Shown piece by piece: positions 33,953-42,411 of a stretch of 64,000 bases of DNA. Positions within the stretch are counted from its first letter, which is position 1; every line of letters starts with the position of its first letter. Below the pieces are notes generated by a model, which did not search any database, was not told where the DNA came from, and saw nothing but the letters and a program-made list of their open reading frames with translations. Made by a program: the position numbers and the translations under genes. The stretch comes from Mesorhizobium_G sp049840935 (lineage in GTDB: Bacteria; Pseudomonadota; Alphaproteobacteria; Rhizobiales; Rhizobiaceae): contig JASGJA010000015.1 of assembly GCA_049840935.1 (NCBI GenBank), positions 59,712-123,711 on the forward strand, in the 5' to 3' direction.

Positions 33953-35110
33953 ATGACCCGCAAGCCATCCGCCGACGCGACGGTTCTGTTCCGCAACGAT
34001 GCGGTCGGAACCGAGCGCCTTTTCGCCGACCCTTCGCGAATTATCGAGGCGCGGGAGGCCAGCGATTTACGCCCTGCCCTCGCCGCTATGGAGGAGGCGA
34101 AAAACGCGGGCAAATGGCTGGCTGGCTATTTGTCATACGAGGCTGGCTATTTGCTGGAGCCAAAGCTGCGACCGCTGTTGCCCGAAGGCAGGAGTACGCC
34201 GTTGCTTGCGTTCGGCATTTTCGACGGGCCTCAGGATGCAGCGGCCAGCACGAACGCAATGGAGACGAACGGGCCAATCTACGACGCCCGCGCAACATGG
34301 AGCTTCGAGGATTACGAAAAGCGGTTCGACAAGCTGCATCGTCATCTGCGGCTGGGCGATTGCTATCAGGCCAATCTGACGTTTCCAATCGAGGCACATT
34401 GGAGCGGTACGGCACGGCAAGCTTTCGACGCGCTGACGGAGCGCCAGCCTGTTAGCTATGGGGCGCTGGTTTGGCTTGGCGAGCCGATCATTCTGTCACG
34501 CTCGCCGGAGCTGTTTTTCGAGATCGATGCGGATGGCTGGATCGAGACGCGCCCGATGAAAGGCACCGCGCCCAGAGGCAGAACCAAGGCGGAAGATGCG
34601 CGGCTGAAAAAATTCCTCCAGAACGACGAGAAAAATCAGGCGGAAAACCGCATGATCGTCGATCTTCTGCGCAATGACGTTTCGCTTATCAGTGAGGTGG
34701 GTACGCTGGACGTGCCGGAACTTTTCCGCATCGAGAGCTATCCAACGGTGCACCAGATGGTGAGCCGCGTGCGGGCGAAATTGCTGCAGGACCTGACGAT
34801 AGAGCGCATTTTTGCGGCGCTGTTTCCATGCGGCTCGATTACTGGCGCGCCGAAAATTCGGGCTATGGAAATTCTTCGGGAATTGGAAAGCGCGCCGCGC
34901 AACGCCTATTGCGGAGCCATTGGCTGGATCGCGCCAAACGGCCAGATGCGGTTCAATGTGGCAATCCGCACGATCACCCTCTTCAAGAACGGGCGCGCGG
35001 TCTACAATGTGGGCGGCGGCATTGTTTTCGATTCAACCGCCGAAAGCGAGTATCAGGAATGCCTGCTGAAAGCACGCTTCGCGACCGGAACGGCCCCGGC
35101 TACCAACTGA
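33953..35110 (+). CDS. pabB: Aminodeoxychorismate synthase component I
   Basis: A 385-residue chorismate-utilising enzyme making 4-amino-4-deoxychorismate for folate. Motifs: DCYQANLTFPIEA, the PMKGTAPRGRT catalytic Lys region (about residue 200), NRMIVDLLRNDV, SYPTVHQMVS, FPCGSITGAPKIRAMEI. The N-terminal part is short, as in the PabB proteins lacking a tight tryptophan site. The glutamine amidotransferase partner (PabA/TrpG) is not nearby. The pabC-like gene starts inside its last 52 bases, implying translational coupling. Confidence 0.92.
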   Translation: MTRKPSADATVLFRNDAVGTERLFADPSRIIEAREASDLRPALAAMEEAKNAGKWLAGYLSYEAGYLLEPKLRPLLPEGRSTPLLAFGIFDGPQDAAASTNAMETNGPIYDARATWSFEDYEKRFDKLHRHLRLGDCYQANLTFPIEAHWSGTARQAFDALTERQPVSYGALVWLGEPIILSRSPELFFEIDADGWIETRPMKGTAPRGRTKAEDARLKKFLQNDEKNQAENRMIVDLLRNDVSLISEVGTLDVPELFRIESYPTVHQMVSRVRAKLLQDLTIERIFAALFPCGSITGAPKIRAMEILRELESAPRNAYCGAIGWIAPNGQMRFNVAIRTITLFKNGRAVYNVGGGIVFDSTAESEYQECLLKARFATGTAPATN

Positions 35111-35724
35111 TTGAAACGCTACGTTGGCAGCGCGGTGCAGGTTTTCTACGCGGCGAACGCCATTTGGCGCGCTTGCGGGCGTCGGCGGAGGCGCTGGGCT
35201 TTGCATGGATTGATGGTGTGGTCGACGCCACTTTGGCCGATGCGATTGCAAATGCCGAGAATGATATGAGAGTCAGGCTCACGCTTGATGCGAACGGCAC
35301 TGCGCAATGCACCGTCGCGCCGTTTCAACCCGTTGCTGCGGATAAGGTTTGGAATGTGAAAATCGCCCAGACCCGGCTTGGATCCGATGACCCGCTTTTG
35401 CGGCACAAGACGTCGCGCCGAGCGATCTACGATGCGGCTCGGTCGGAGTTTTCGGCCAGTGAAGCCGATGAGGTGTTGCTGCTCAATGAGCGCGACGAAA
35501 TGTGTGAAGGCACAATCACCAGCCTGTTTCTCGACATGGACGACGGCAGTCCGTTGCTGACACCGTCGCTCGACTGCGGATTGCTCGCGGGGGTGTTGCG
35601 CGGCTGGTTGATCGAAACAGGAAAGGCTCGCGAGGCAGTGCTTTCGCCTGCGGAACTCGCCCGCGCCAAGGGCGTTTTTATTGGAAATTCGCTGCGAGGG
35701 CTCATCCCTGCGCGCTTAACCTGA
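35059..35724 (+). CDS. pabC: Aminotransferase class IV, probable 4-amino-4-deoxychorismate lyase
   Basis: A 221-residue PLP enzyme that likely releases pyruvate from aminodeoxychorismate to give 4-aminobenzoate. Fold-type IV marks: QLIETLRWQRG, the PLP lysine in LLRHKTSRRAIYDAA (about residue 120), EVLLLNERDEMCEGTITSLFLD, and LLTPSLDCGLLAGVLRGWLIE. It overlaps pabB by 52 bases; the ATG is the only usable start that keeps the conserved QLIETLRW. Some genomes fuse pabB and pabC; here they are separate but in different frames. Confidence 0.85.
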   Translation: MPAESTLRDRNGPGYQLIETLRWQRGAGFLRGERHLARLRASAEALGFAWIDGVVDATLADAIANAENDMRVRLTLDANGTAQCTVAPFQPVAADKVWNVKIAQTRLGSDDPLLRHKTSRRAIYDAARSEFSASEADEVLLLNERDEMCEGTITSLFLDMDDGSPLLTPSLDCGLLAGVLRGWLIETGKAREAVLSPAELARAKGVFIGNSLRGLIPARLT

Positions 35725-35802
35725 TTCTATAAGCCCTCTTTATTGTGACGCGCCGATGTGATTAGCACATGGGGACGTCAACAACTCGGAGTGCCGCAAA
35801 AA

Positions 35803-37248
35803 ATGGCGAATGAAAAATGGCCTGTCTACGGTGAGATAACTGGGCCAATCGTGATGATCGGCTTTGGTTCAATCGGTCGGGGAACGCTCCCGCTTATCGA
35901 ACGCCATTTCAAATTCGACAAATCGCGGATGGTTGTGATCGATCCTAGTGATACGGATCGCAAGTTGCTGGACGAGCGCGGCATCAAGTTCGTGCAGGAC
36001 GCCGTGACCAAGAAGAATTACAAGAAGCTGCTCAAGCCCCTGCTGACTGAGGGCGGTGGTCAAGGCTTCTGCGTCAACCTTTCCGTGGACACGTCTTCGC
36101 TGGACCTGATGAAGCTCTGCCGCTCGCTCGGCGCGCTTTACATCGATACGGTCGTTGAGCCGTGGCTTGGCTTCTATTTCGACGACAAGGCGGATAACGC
36201 CTCGCGCACAAACTACGCATTGCGCGAAACAGTGCGCGAGGAAATCCGCAAGAATCCAGGCGGCACGACTGCCGTTTCCTGCTGTGGCGCAAATCCCGGC
36301 ATGGTGTCGTGGTTCGTCAAGCAGGCGCTGGTCAATCTAGCCACCGATCTTGGTCTGGAATTCGAGGAGCCGGCTGTTAATGATCGTGCAGGCTGGGCAA
36401 AACTGATGCAGAAGGCCGGCGTGAAGGGCATTCACATCGCCGAGCGCGACACGCAGCGCACCAAAAAACCGAAGCCTCTCAATGTGTTCTGGAACACATG
36501 GTCGGTCGAAGGTTTTATTTCAGAAGGCTTGCAGCCAGCCGAACTCGGCTGGGGGACAAATGAAAAATGGATGCCCAAGAACGCGCATGAGTTCAAGGAG
36601 GGCTGCAAGGCAGCAATCTATCTCGACCAGCCGGGTGCAAACACACGCGTGCGCACATGGTGCCCGACGCCGGGCGCGCAATATGGCTTCCTCGTTACGC
36701 ACAATGAGGCGATCTCGATTGCGGATTTCTTCACGGTGCACAGCAAGAAGGGCAAAGTGAAGTATCGCCCGACCTGCCACTATGCCTATCACCCTTGTAA
36801 CGACGCAGTGCTTTCATTGCACGAAATGTTCGGCGCGGCGGGCAAGGCGCAGCCGGTGCACCATGTGCTAGACGAGAATGAACTCGTTGATGGCGTCGAC
36901 GAACTCGGCGTGCTGCTCTACGGTCACGACAAGAACGCATACTGGTATGGCTCACATCTCTCGCTGGAGCAGGCACGGAAGCTTGCACCCTATCAGAATG
37001 CGACTGGCCTACAGGTGAGCTCAGCGGTGCTTGCGGGTATGGTTTGGGCGCTAGAGAACCCGAATGCGGGCATCGTCGAAACCGACGAGATTGATTATAA
37101 GCGCTGCCTCGAAGTGCAGTCCCCGTATCTCGGCCCTGTCGAGGGTCATTATACCGACTGGACTCCACTCGACGGGCGTCCGGGCCTCTTCCCCGAAGAC
37201 ATCGACAAGAAAGACCCCTGGCAGTTCCGCAACATTTTGGTGCGGTAA
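35803..37248 (+). CDS. hss: Homospermidine synthase
   Basis: A 481-residue NAD-dependent cytosolic enzyme that makes sym-homospermidine from putrescine, the main long polyamine in rhizobia and Brucella relatives. N-terminal Rossmann motif IVMIGFGSIGRGTLPLIERH, then VVIDPSD, the FCVNLSVDTSSLDLMKLCRS segment and SCCGANPGMVSWFVKQAL. Length and C-terminal WQFRNILVR are typical. CGGAGTG precedes the ATG. A strong terminator follows. Together with the ornithine decarboxylase at 10.7 kb it makes a two-step route from ornithine. Confidence 0.95.
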   Translation: MANEKWPVYGEITGPIVMIGFGSIGRGTLPLIERHFKFDKSRMVVIDPSDTDRKLLDERGIKFVQDAVTKKNYKKLLKPLLTEGGGQGFCVNLSVDTSSLDLMKLCRSLGALYIDTVVEPWLGFYFDDKADNASRTNYALRETVREEIRKNPGGTTAVSCCGANPGMVSWFVKQALVNLATDLGLEFEEPAVNDRAGWAKLMQKAGVKGIHIAERDTQRTKKPKPLNVFWNTWSVEGFISEGLQPAELGWGTNEKWMPKNAHEFKEGCKAAIYLDQPGANTRVRTWCPTPGAQYGFLVTHNEAISIADFFTVHSKKGKVKYRPTCHYAYHPCNDAVLSLHEMFGAAGKAQPVHHVLDENELVDGVDELGVLLYGHDKNAYWYGSHLSLEQARKLAPYQNATGLQVSSAVLAGMVWALENPNAGIVETDEIDYKRCLEVQSPYLGPVEGHYTDWTPLDGRPGLFPEDIDKKDPWQFRNILVR

Positions 37249-37259
37249 CGCGCAAGACG

Positions 37260-37296
37260 AGCGCGGCGGACCAACGCCGCGCTTGCTTTTTGCTTT
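37260..37296 (+). terminator. Intrinsic terminator after hss
   Basis: AGCGCGGCG / CGCCGCGCT, 9-bp stem, 6-base loop, followed by TGCTTTTTGCTTT. Confidence 0.92.
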
Positions 37297-37335
37297 GTCA
37301 TAAAGCAACAGAGATTCGAGGGACGAAGAGAGGAC

Positions 37336-37728
37336 ATGACGATGACCTTTGCGTCAAAGATTACATCGATGGGGATTGCAGCAATTGCGCTTGCTGCGTT
37401 GGCAGGCTGTTCGACGGGCGGCGGCAGCAGCCCGACGCGGGTCGCAGCAGCAAGCCCGGTCGATGGCGAATGGCTGAGCACAGACGGTGTTGCCGTTTCG
37501 CGCTTCCAGGGCGGTGTGTTCTCGACCAGCGCTACGGATACTGGCAACAAGCTGGCCGAAGGCAGCTACCGGTTCACCGAGAACAAGATGATCTCGATTA
37601 CCGGCACCTCGCTGATTCGTCAGACGCCGATTGCGTTCAACTGCCTGCTGGCAACGCCGCAGCAGCTTAACTGCACGAATGCCACCGGCCAGAATTTCTC
37701 GCTGAACCGCCGCGCTCCGGCGGTTTGA
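37336..37728 (+). CDS. Omp10-like outer-membrane lipoprotein
   Basis: A 130-residue lipoprotein: signal peptide ending with lipobox LAALAGCS (Cys near 25), a Gly/Ser spacer, then a small beta domain. The core DGEWLSTDGVAVSRFQGGVF, DTGNKLAEGSYRF and PQQLNCTNATGQNFSLNRR parallels Brucella Omp10 (which I recall as EGSWVDPNGIASSFNGGIF ... QLNCTSSAGSRFSLTRR). The fold is related to the protease-inhibitor AprI/Inh-like barrel. It is anchored in the outer membrane, exact role unknown. Two ATGs (six bases apart) are possible; GAGAGGAC precedes. Confidence 0.85.
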   Translation: MTMTFASKITSMGIAAIALAALAGCSTGGGSSPTRVAAASPVDGEWLSTDGVAVSRFQGGVFSTSATDTGNKLAEGSYRFTENKMISITGTSLIRQTPIAFNCLLATPQQLNCTNATGQNFSLNRRAPAV

Positions 37729-37744
37729 TACGACAACCTCCGTT

Positions 37745-37848
37745 CCGTCACCCTCGGGCTTGTCCCGAGGGTATGCGACGTGTCAGGCGAAAATAGCACC
37801 ATAGGCATCCGGCGAAGCAGATCCTCGGGACAAGCCCGAGGATGACGG
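37745..37848. repeat. 26-bp inverted repeat pair (REP-like)
   Basis: CCGTCACCCTCGGGCTTG and its continuation TCCCGAGG return 52 bases later as a reverse complement with one mismatch (37823-37848). Each arm also contains its own CCTCGGG/CCCGAGG palindrome. This element type, with GTCATCCTCGGGCTTGTCC in the arm, is common in alphaproteobacterial intergenic DNA. Confidence 0.82.
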
Positions 37849-37931
37849 CGTTGTATCTTCATACGCGCATCTGTCGGCTTGCATGCGTGCGCCTGCATTG
37901 AGATAGTGCCCCGCCGACGCGGAGGAACTGA

Positions 37932-39179
37932 ATGGGCGTGCATCTCGACAATCTGGAAACACAACCATCGGCAGTGCGGGAAGAAGCGCATTTTGCGTCC
38001 CTGCCGGATTTTCTGCGAGAAGCAGCGGAAAACGCGCCCAGCCTCGGAAAATGGCTTTCCGGCATTGATTTCGATGATGTGGACAATCGCGAGGCGCTTG
38101 CGCGCCTTCCCGTTCTGCGCAAGCCCGAATTGATGGAGTTTCAGGCAACAGAGCCGCCGTTCGGCGGTTTTGTGCATCCAAAGGCGCTGAGCCACGGCCG
38201 CGTTTTTATGTCGCCCGGTCCGGTGTGGGAGCCGCAAGGTTTTGGCCCTGACCCATGGGGCGCAACCCGCGCACTTTATGCTGCTGGCGTTCGCGCCGGC
38301 GACATTCTGCACAATGCCTTTTCGTATCATATGACGCCGGGCGGCTTTCTGTTGGACGAGGGCGGACGCGCACTCGGATGCCTTGTCTTTCCGGCTGGAG
38401 TTGGAAATACGGACACGCAAGTGGAGGCGGCAGCGGCGCTGCGACCCAAAGTCTATTCCGGCACGCCCGACTATTTGAAAGTCATGCTCGACAGAGCGGC
38501 GGAACTCGGCAAAGACCTGTCCTCGTTCAAGCTGGCGCTGGTTTCAGGCGGCGCTCTTTTCCCCTCGCTGCGGCAGGAATATCGCGAACGCGGCGTGAAT
38601 GTTTTCCAATGCTACGCCACGGCAGATCTCGGAATAATCGCCTACGAAACCGCCGGGTCTGATGGATTTCCAAACCCAGGCATGGTGGTAAACGAAGGTC
38701 TGATCGTGGAAATCGTGCGACCCGGAACCGGTGATCCGGTCGGCCCCGGCGAGGTGGGCGAATTGGTGGTTACGAGCTTCAATCCCGCCTATCCGCTTGT
38801 GCAATTCGGCACGGGCGATCTTTCAGCCTTCATAGACGAGCCATCACCATGCGGGCGCACTAACAGGCGTCTGAAAGGCTGGATGGGACGCGCGGACCAG
38901 CGCACCAAGATCAAAGGCATGTTCGTTGATCCGAAACAGGTCGCGGAAATCGTCAAGCGCCATCCCGGCGTTGAGCGCGCGCGGCTTGTAGTGCGCCGCG
39001 ACGGCGAACAGGACGCAATGAGCCTGCTGATAAGCACGAGCGGCGATGTCGCGGCAAAAGACGTTGAAGCAAGCCTGCGCGACGTGACCAAACTTGGCGG
39101 TACGGTGTCTATTGTCGAGGCGGAAGCACTGCCGAATGATGGCAAGGTGATCGCCGACGAACGCGACTATGCAAAGTAA
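37932..39179 (+). CDS. Phenylacetate-CoA ligase (PaaK)-like AMP-binding protein with altered nucleotide loop
   Basis: A 415-residue member of the PaaK branch of acyl-adenylate enzymes. Visible: SGTPDYLKVMLDRA, LALVSGGALFPSLRQEY, FQCYATADLGIIAYE (the position of the YGxxE motif, with the Glu missing), VGELVVTSFNPAYPLVQFGTGDLS and GRADQRTKIKGMFVDPKQVAE (C-terminal hinge). The Gly/Ser/Thr-rich phosphate loop normally reading SSGTTGxP is replaced by MSPGPVWEPQG (residues 93-103). It may bind nucleotide differently or not adenylate at all. Similar short PaaK-like genes accompany branched-chain amino-acid ABC clusters elsewhere; none is seen here. Confidence 0.78.
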   Translation: MGVHLDNLETQPSAVREEAHFASLPDFLREAAENAPSLGKWLSGIDFDDVDNREALARLPVLRKPELMEFQATEPPFGGFVHPKALSHGRVFMSPGPVWEPQGFGPDPWGATRALYAAGVRAGDILHNAFSYHMTPGGFLLDEGGRALGCLVFPAGVGNTDTQVEAAAALRPKVYSGTPDYLKVMLDRAAELGKDLSSFKLALVSGGALFPSLRQEYRERGVNVFQCYATADLGIIAYETAGSDGFPNPGMVVNEGLIVEIVRPGTGDPVGPGEVGELVVTSFNPAYPLVQFGTGDLSAFIDEPSPCGRTNRRLKGWMGRADQRTKIKGMFVDPKQVAEIVKRHPGVERARLVVRRDGEQDAMSLLISTSGDVAAKDVEASLRDVTKLGGTVSIVEAEALPNDGKVIADERDYAK

Positions 39180-39287
39180 ACGCGATTTGGCTTGCAAGCC
39201 TTAAACGGCGGTGGAAACATAGGCCACTGCGTCACACGCTCGACATATCTGCCCCGTCACATTGCAGGGAACGCTCAGGAGAACTCC

Positions 39288-41258
39288 ATGAAGAAATTCG
39301 CCGCCATTGCCGCATTGTCCGTTTCTACGCTAGGACTTTCCACGGCCGCCTCCTTTGCCGACTACACATTGAACATTTTGCACATCAATGACTGGCACAG
39401 CCGCATTGAATCCAACAACAAGTATGAATCGACATGCTCTGCCGAAGAAGAAACCAAGAATGAATGCATCGGCGGCGCTGCGCGATTGATTACCGCGATC
39501 AATCAGGAGCGGGACAAACTCAAGGGCCAGAACGTGCTGCTGCTGAACGGCGGCGACAATTTCCAAGGCTCGCTGTTTTACACGACCTATAAGGGCAAGG
39601 CTGAAGCCGAATTTCTCAACCAGATGAAATTCGACGCCATGACTGTCGGCAATCATGAATTCGACGATGGCGAAGACGCGCTGGCGCCCTTTCTGGATGT
39701 GATCCAGTTTCCGGTGCTTTCTGCCAACGTGCAGGCAAGCGCGGCGTCCAAGGTTGGCGACCGCATCAAGCCTTCCATCGTGCTCGAAGTTGGCGGGCAG
39801 AAAATCGGCATTATCGGAGCCGTGACGACAGATACGCCGGAGATCGCATCGCCCGGCCCGAATATCACCATTGAGGACGACATAGCGACCATCACCGCCG
39901 AAGTGAAGAAACTCCAAGCGGAGGGCGTGAACAAGATCATCGCACTGACCCATGTCGGCTATCCGCGTGACAAGGAGCTAATCGCCAAGATTCCGGGTGT
40001 CGATGTGGTTGTGGGTGGGCACTCGCACTCGTTGCTTTCAAACACCGATGCAAAGGCCGAAGGCCCCTACCCGACCATGATCGACAACCCGGACGGGTAT
40101 AAGGTGCCGGTTACGCAGGCGGCGTCCTACTCCAAATATCTCGGCGAATTTCAGGTTGTGTTCGACGACAATGGCGTGGTGAAGGAAGCCAAGGGCGACC
40201 CGATCTTCCTCGACAGCACCATCAAGCCGGATGAGGGCGTTCTCAAGCGCATCGCCGAGCTTGGCGCGCCCATCGAAGCACTCAAGAACACCGAAGTTTC
40301 CGAAACAACCGCAGTCATCGACGGCAGCCGTGACAATTGCCGCGCGCGTGAATGTGAGATGGGCGACATGGTATCGGACGCGATTCTCGACCGCGTCAAA
40401 GATCAGGGCGTAACCATCGTTTTCCAGAACGGCGGCGGCCTGCGTTCGTCTATCGATCAGGGCGTCGTAACGATGGGGGAAGTCCTGACCGTGCTGCCCT
40501 TCCAGAACACGCTCGCCACGTTTGAGCTTTCTGGCAAGGATATAGTGGCCTCGCTGGAAGCGGGTGTCAGCGAAATTGAAGAAGGCAAGGGCAAGTTTCC
40601 GCAAGTGGCGGGGCTTAAATACAGCTTCGACAAGTCGGTGAAGGCCAATGAAGGCCGCATCAAGTCTGTCGAGGTTCAGGAGAACGGCAATTGGGCGCCG
40701 ATCGACCCGAACAAGACCTATCTGGTTGCGACCAACAACTACGTGCGACAAGGCGGCGACGGCTACAAGATCTTCGCGGACAACGCACAGAAAGCCTACG
40801 ACTACGGTCCGAGCCTTGAGCAGGTAGTGGCTGATTATCTGGCAAAGAACCGCCCTTACACGCCGAAGCTCGATGGCCGGATCACTGAAATCGGCGCAAC
40901 GGCTCAAGCCGAACCGGCAGCGGCTGAGCCAGCGGCGCCGCCGGCTGAGCCGGCAGTTCCGCAGCCTCCGGCGGCCTCCAACGAAATTGCCAACACACCG
41001 CCCACGATTGCACCAGAACCTGCACCGGCTGCTCCAGCTCCGGCAACAGAGACGCAGGCTCAAGCGCCAGCCGCAGCAGCACCGGCATCCGGTGGCGCGC
41101 AGGAGCATGTGATTGCGCGTGGCGACAATTTCTGGAAGCTGGCCGAGAAGTTCTACGGCGATGGCGAGAAGTGGCACGTTCTTCAGGATGCAAATCCTGA
41201 TTACAAGCCGCGCTTCCTGCCTATCGGTTCCAACCTGAAAGTGCCTGCCGCCAACTGA
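39288..41258 (+). CDS. Periplasmic 5'-nucleotidase with C-terminal LysM domain
   Basis: A 656-residue exported UshA-like nucleotidase. Signal peptide 1-24. Metallophosphatase domain (about 25-300): LHINDWHSRIE, LNGGDNFQGS, VGNHEFDDG, VVVGGHSHSLL. C-terminal substrate domain (about 330-530): FQNGGGLRSSIDQG, VLPFQNTLATFELSG, VATNNYVRQGGDGYKIF. Then an ~85-residue Ala/Pro/Glu linker and a LysM domain (about 612-656: HVIARGDNFWKLAEKFYG...LQDANPDYKPRFLPIGSNLKVP). It hydrolyses extracellular nucleotides or nucleotide sugars; LysM should tether it to peptidoglycan. AGGAGAACTCC precedes the ATG. A terminator follows. Confidence 0.9.
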   Translation: MKKFAAIAALSVSTLGLSTAASFADYTLNILHINDWHSRIESNNKYESTCSAEEETKNECIGGAARLITAINQERDKLKGQNVLLLNGGDNFQGSLFYTTYKGKAEAEFLNQMKFDAMTVGNHEFDDGEDALAPFLDVIQFPVLSANVQASAASKVGDRIKPSIVLEVGGQKIGIIGAVTTDTPEIASPGPNITIEDDIATITAEVKKLQAEGVNKIIALTHVGYPRDKELIAKIPGVDVVVGGHSHSLLSNTDAKAEGPYPTMIDNPDGYKVPVTQAASYSKYLGEFQVVFDDNGVVKEAKGDPIFLDSTIKPDEGVLKRIAELGAPIEALKNTEVSETTAVIDGSRDNCRARECEMGDMVSDAILDRVKDQGVTIVFQNGGGLRSSIDQGVVTMGEVLTVLPFQNTLATFELSGKDIVASLEAGVSEIEEGKGKFPQVAGLKYSFDKSVKANEGRIKSVEVQENGNWAPIDPNKTYLVATNNYVRQGGDGYKIFADNAQKAYDYGPSLEQVVADYLAKNRPYTPKLDGRITEIGATAQAEPAAAEPAAPPAEPAVPQPPAASNEIANTPPTIAPEPAPAAPAPATETQAQAPAAAAPASGGAQEHVIARGDNFWKLAEKFYGDGEKWHVLQDANPDYKPRFLPIGSNLKVPAAN

Positions 41259-41277
41259 TCGCGGTGAAGCGAAATTG

Positions 41278-41309
41278 GCCCGTCCGCAACTCGCGGGCGG
41301 GCTTTTTGT
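41278..41309 (+). terminator. Intrinsic terminator after the 5'-nucleotidase
   Basis: GCCCGTCCGC / GCGGGCGGGC, a 10-bp stem with one T-G wobble, 5-base loop, then TTTTTG. Confidence 0.88.
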
Positions 41310-41370
41310 TTGCGCAGGTGCGGCCAAGGGTACACTTGCGGGTAACAGTGGGGCGGTGCACAAGCAGCCC

Positions 41371-42411
41371 ATGACCCAAGCCAGAGCGAGCACTCACCTT
41401 CCAGCCGGTCATCCGGTGGTTCCTGAACGCAAGATCGGCATACTGCTTGTCAATCTGGGCACGCCGGACGGAACGGATTACTGGTCGATGCGGCGCTATT
41501 TGCGCGAATTTCTTTCCGACCCGCGCGTGATCGAATTGCCGAAAATTCAATGGTATCCGATCCTGTACGGGCCGGTGCTGCTGCGCAGACCAAAAACATC
41601 CGGCGAGAACTACAAGAAAATCTGGAACTACGAACTGAATGAATCGCCCTTGCGCACGATCACCCGCGCGCAAGGGGAAAAGCTCGCCGAAGCCTTCCGC
41701 GATGATCCGGGCGTGGTGGTGGATTGGGCGATGCGCTACGGAAACCCGTCCACGGAAAGCGTTGCCAAACGTATGGTCGAGCAGGGCGTCGATCGCCTGC
41801 TGTGCGTGCCGCTCTATCCGCAATATGCGGCGAGCACGACCGCGACCGCAAACGACGCACTATTCATGGCGCTGATGAAAATGCGCGTGCAGCCTGCGCT
41901 GCGCACCTTGCCGCCATACTATGATGAGGCCGTTTATATCGACGCGCTGGCAAGCTCGATGACCAAGTTTCTCGGAACGTTGGAGTTCGAGCCGGAGGTT
42001 GTGATCGCGTCCTTCCACGGCTTGCCGAAGCGCTATTTCGAGGCGGGCGACCCCTACCACTGCCATTGCCAGAAGACATCGCGGCTGCTGCGCGAGAAAC
42101 TCGGTTGGGATGAGAAAAAACTGCTGACCTGTTTCCAGTCACGCTTCGGGCGCGAGGAATGGTTGCAGCCCTATACGGACAAGACCGTCGAGCGGCTCGC
42201 CAAGGAGGGCGTGAAGTCCATCGCCATCGTGAATCCGGGGTTTTCGGCGGATTGCATCGAAACGTTGGAGGAGATCGCGGGCGAAGTCGGTGAGATTTTC
42301 CTGCACAATGGCGGAACCAATTTCGCGCATATCCCTTGCTTGAACGACAGCGATGAAGGGATGTCAGTGATTGAAACACTGGTGCGGCGCGAATTGATGG
42401 GGTGGCTCTAA
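41371..42411 (+). CDS. hemH: Ferrochelatase
   Basis: A 346-residue enzyme that inserts ferrous iron into protoporphyrin IX, the last step of haem synthesis. Motifs: ILLVNLGTPDG, RRYLREFLSDPRVIELP, NESPLRTITRAQGEKLA, the conserved His in IASFHGLPKRYF (about residue 215), FQSRFGREEWLQPYT, and Glu in NPGFSADCIETLEEI. The CHCQKTS segment is the alphaproteobacterial counterpart of the cluster region. ATG chosen where ferrochelatase-like sequence starts; the frame is open 96 bases further. The next gene starts immediately after its stop. Confidence 0.94.
   Translation: MTQARASTHLPAGHPVVPERKIGILLVNLGTPDGTDYWSMRRYLREFLSDPRVIELPKIQWYPILYGPVLLRRPKTSGENYKKIWNYELNESPLRTITRAQGEKLAEAFRDDPGVVVDWAMRYGNPSTESVAKRMVEQGVDRLLCVPLYPQYAASTTATANDALFMALMKMRVQPALRTLPPYYDEAVYIDALASSMTKFLGTLEFEPEVVIASFHGLPKRYFEAGDPYHCHCQKTSRLLREKLGWDEKKLLTCFQSRFGREEWLQPYTDKTVERLAKEGVKSIAIVNPGFSADCIETLEEIAGEVGEIFLHNGGTNFAHIPCLNDSDEGMSVIETLVRRELMGWL

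Noticed and set aside
40038..41393. A 451-codon open frame antisense to the 5'-nucleotidase
   Set aside because: It mirrors the codon phase of a well-conserved gene, has unnatural Arg/Val/His composition and no ribosome site. A shadow frame.
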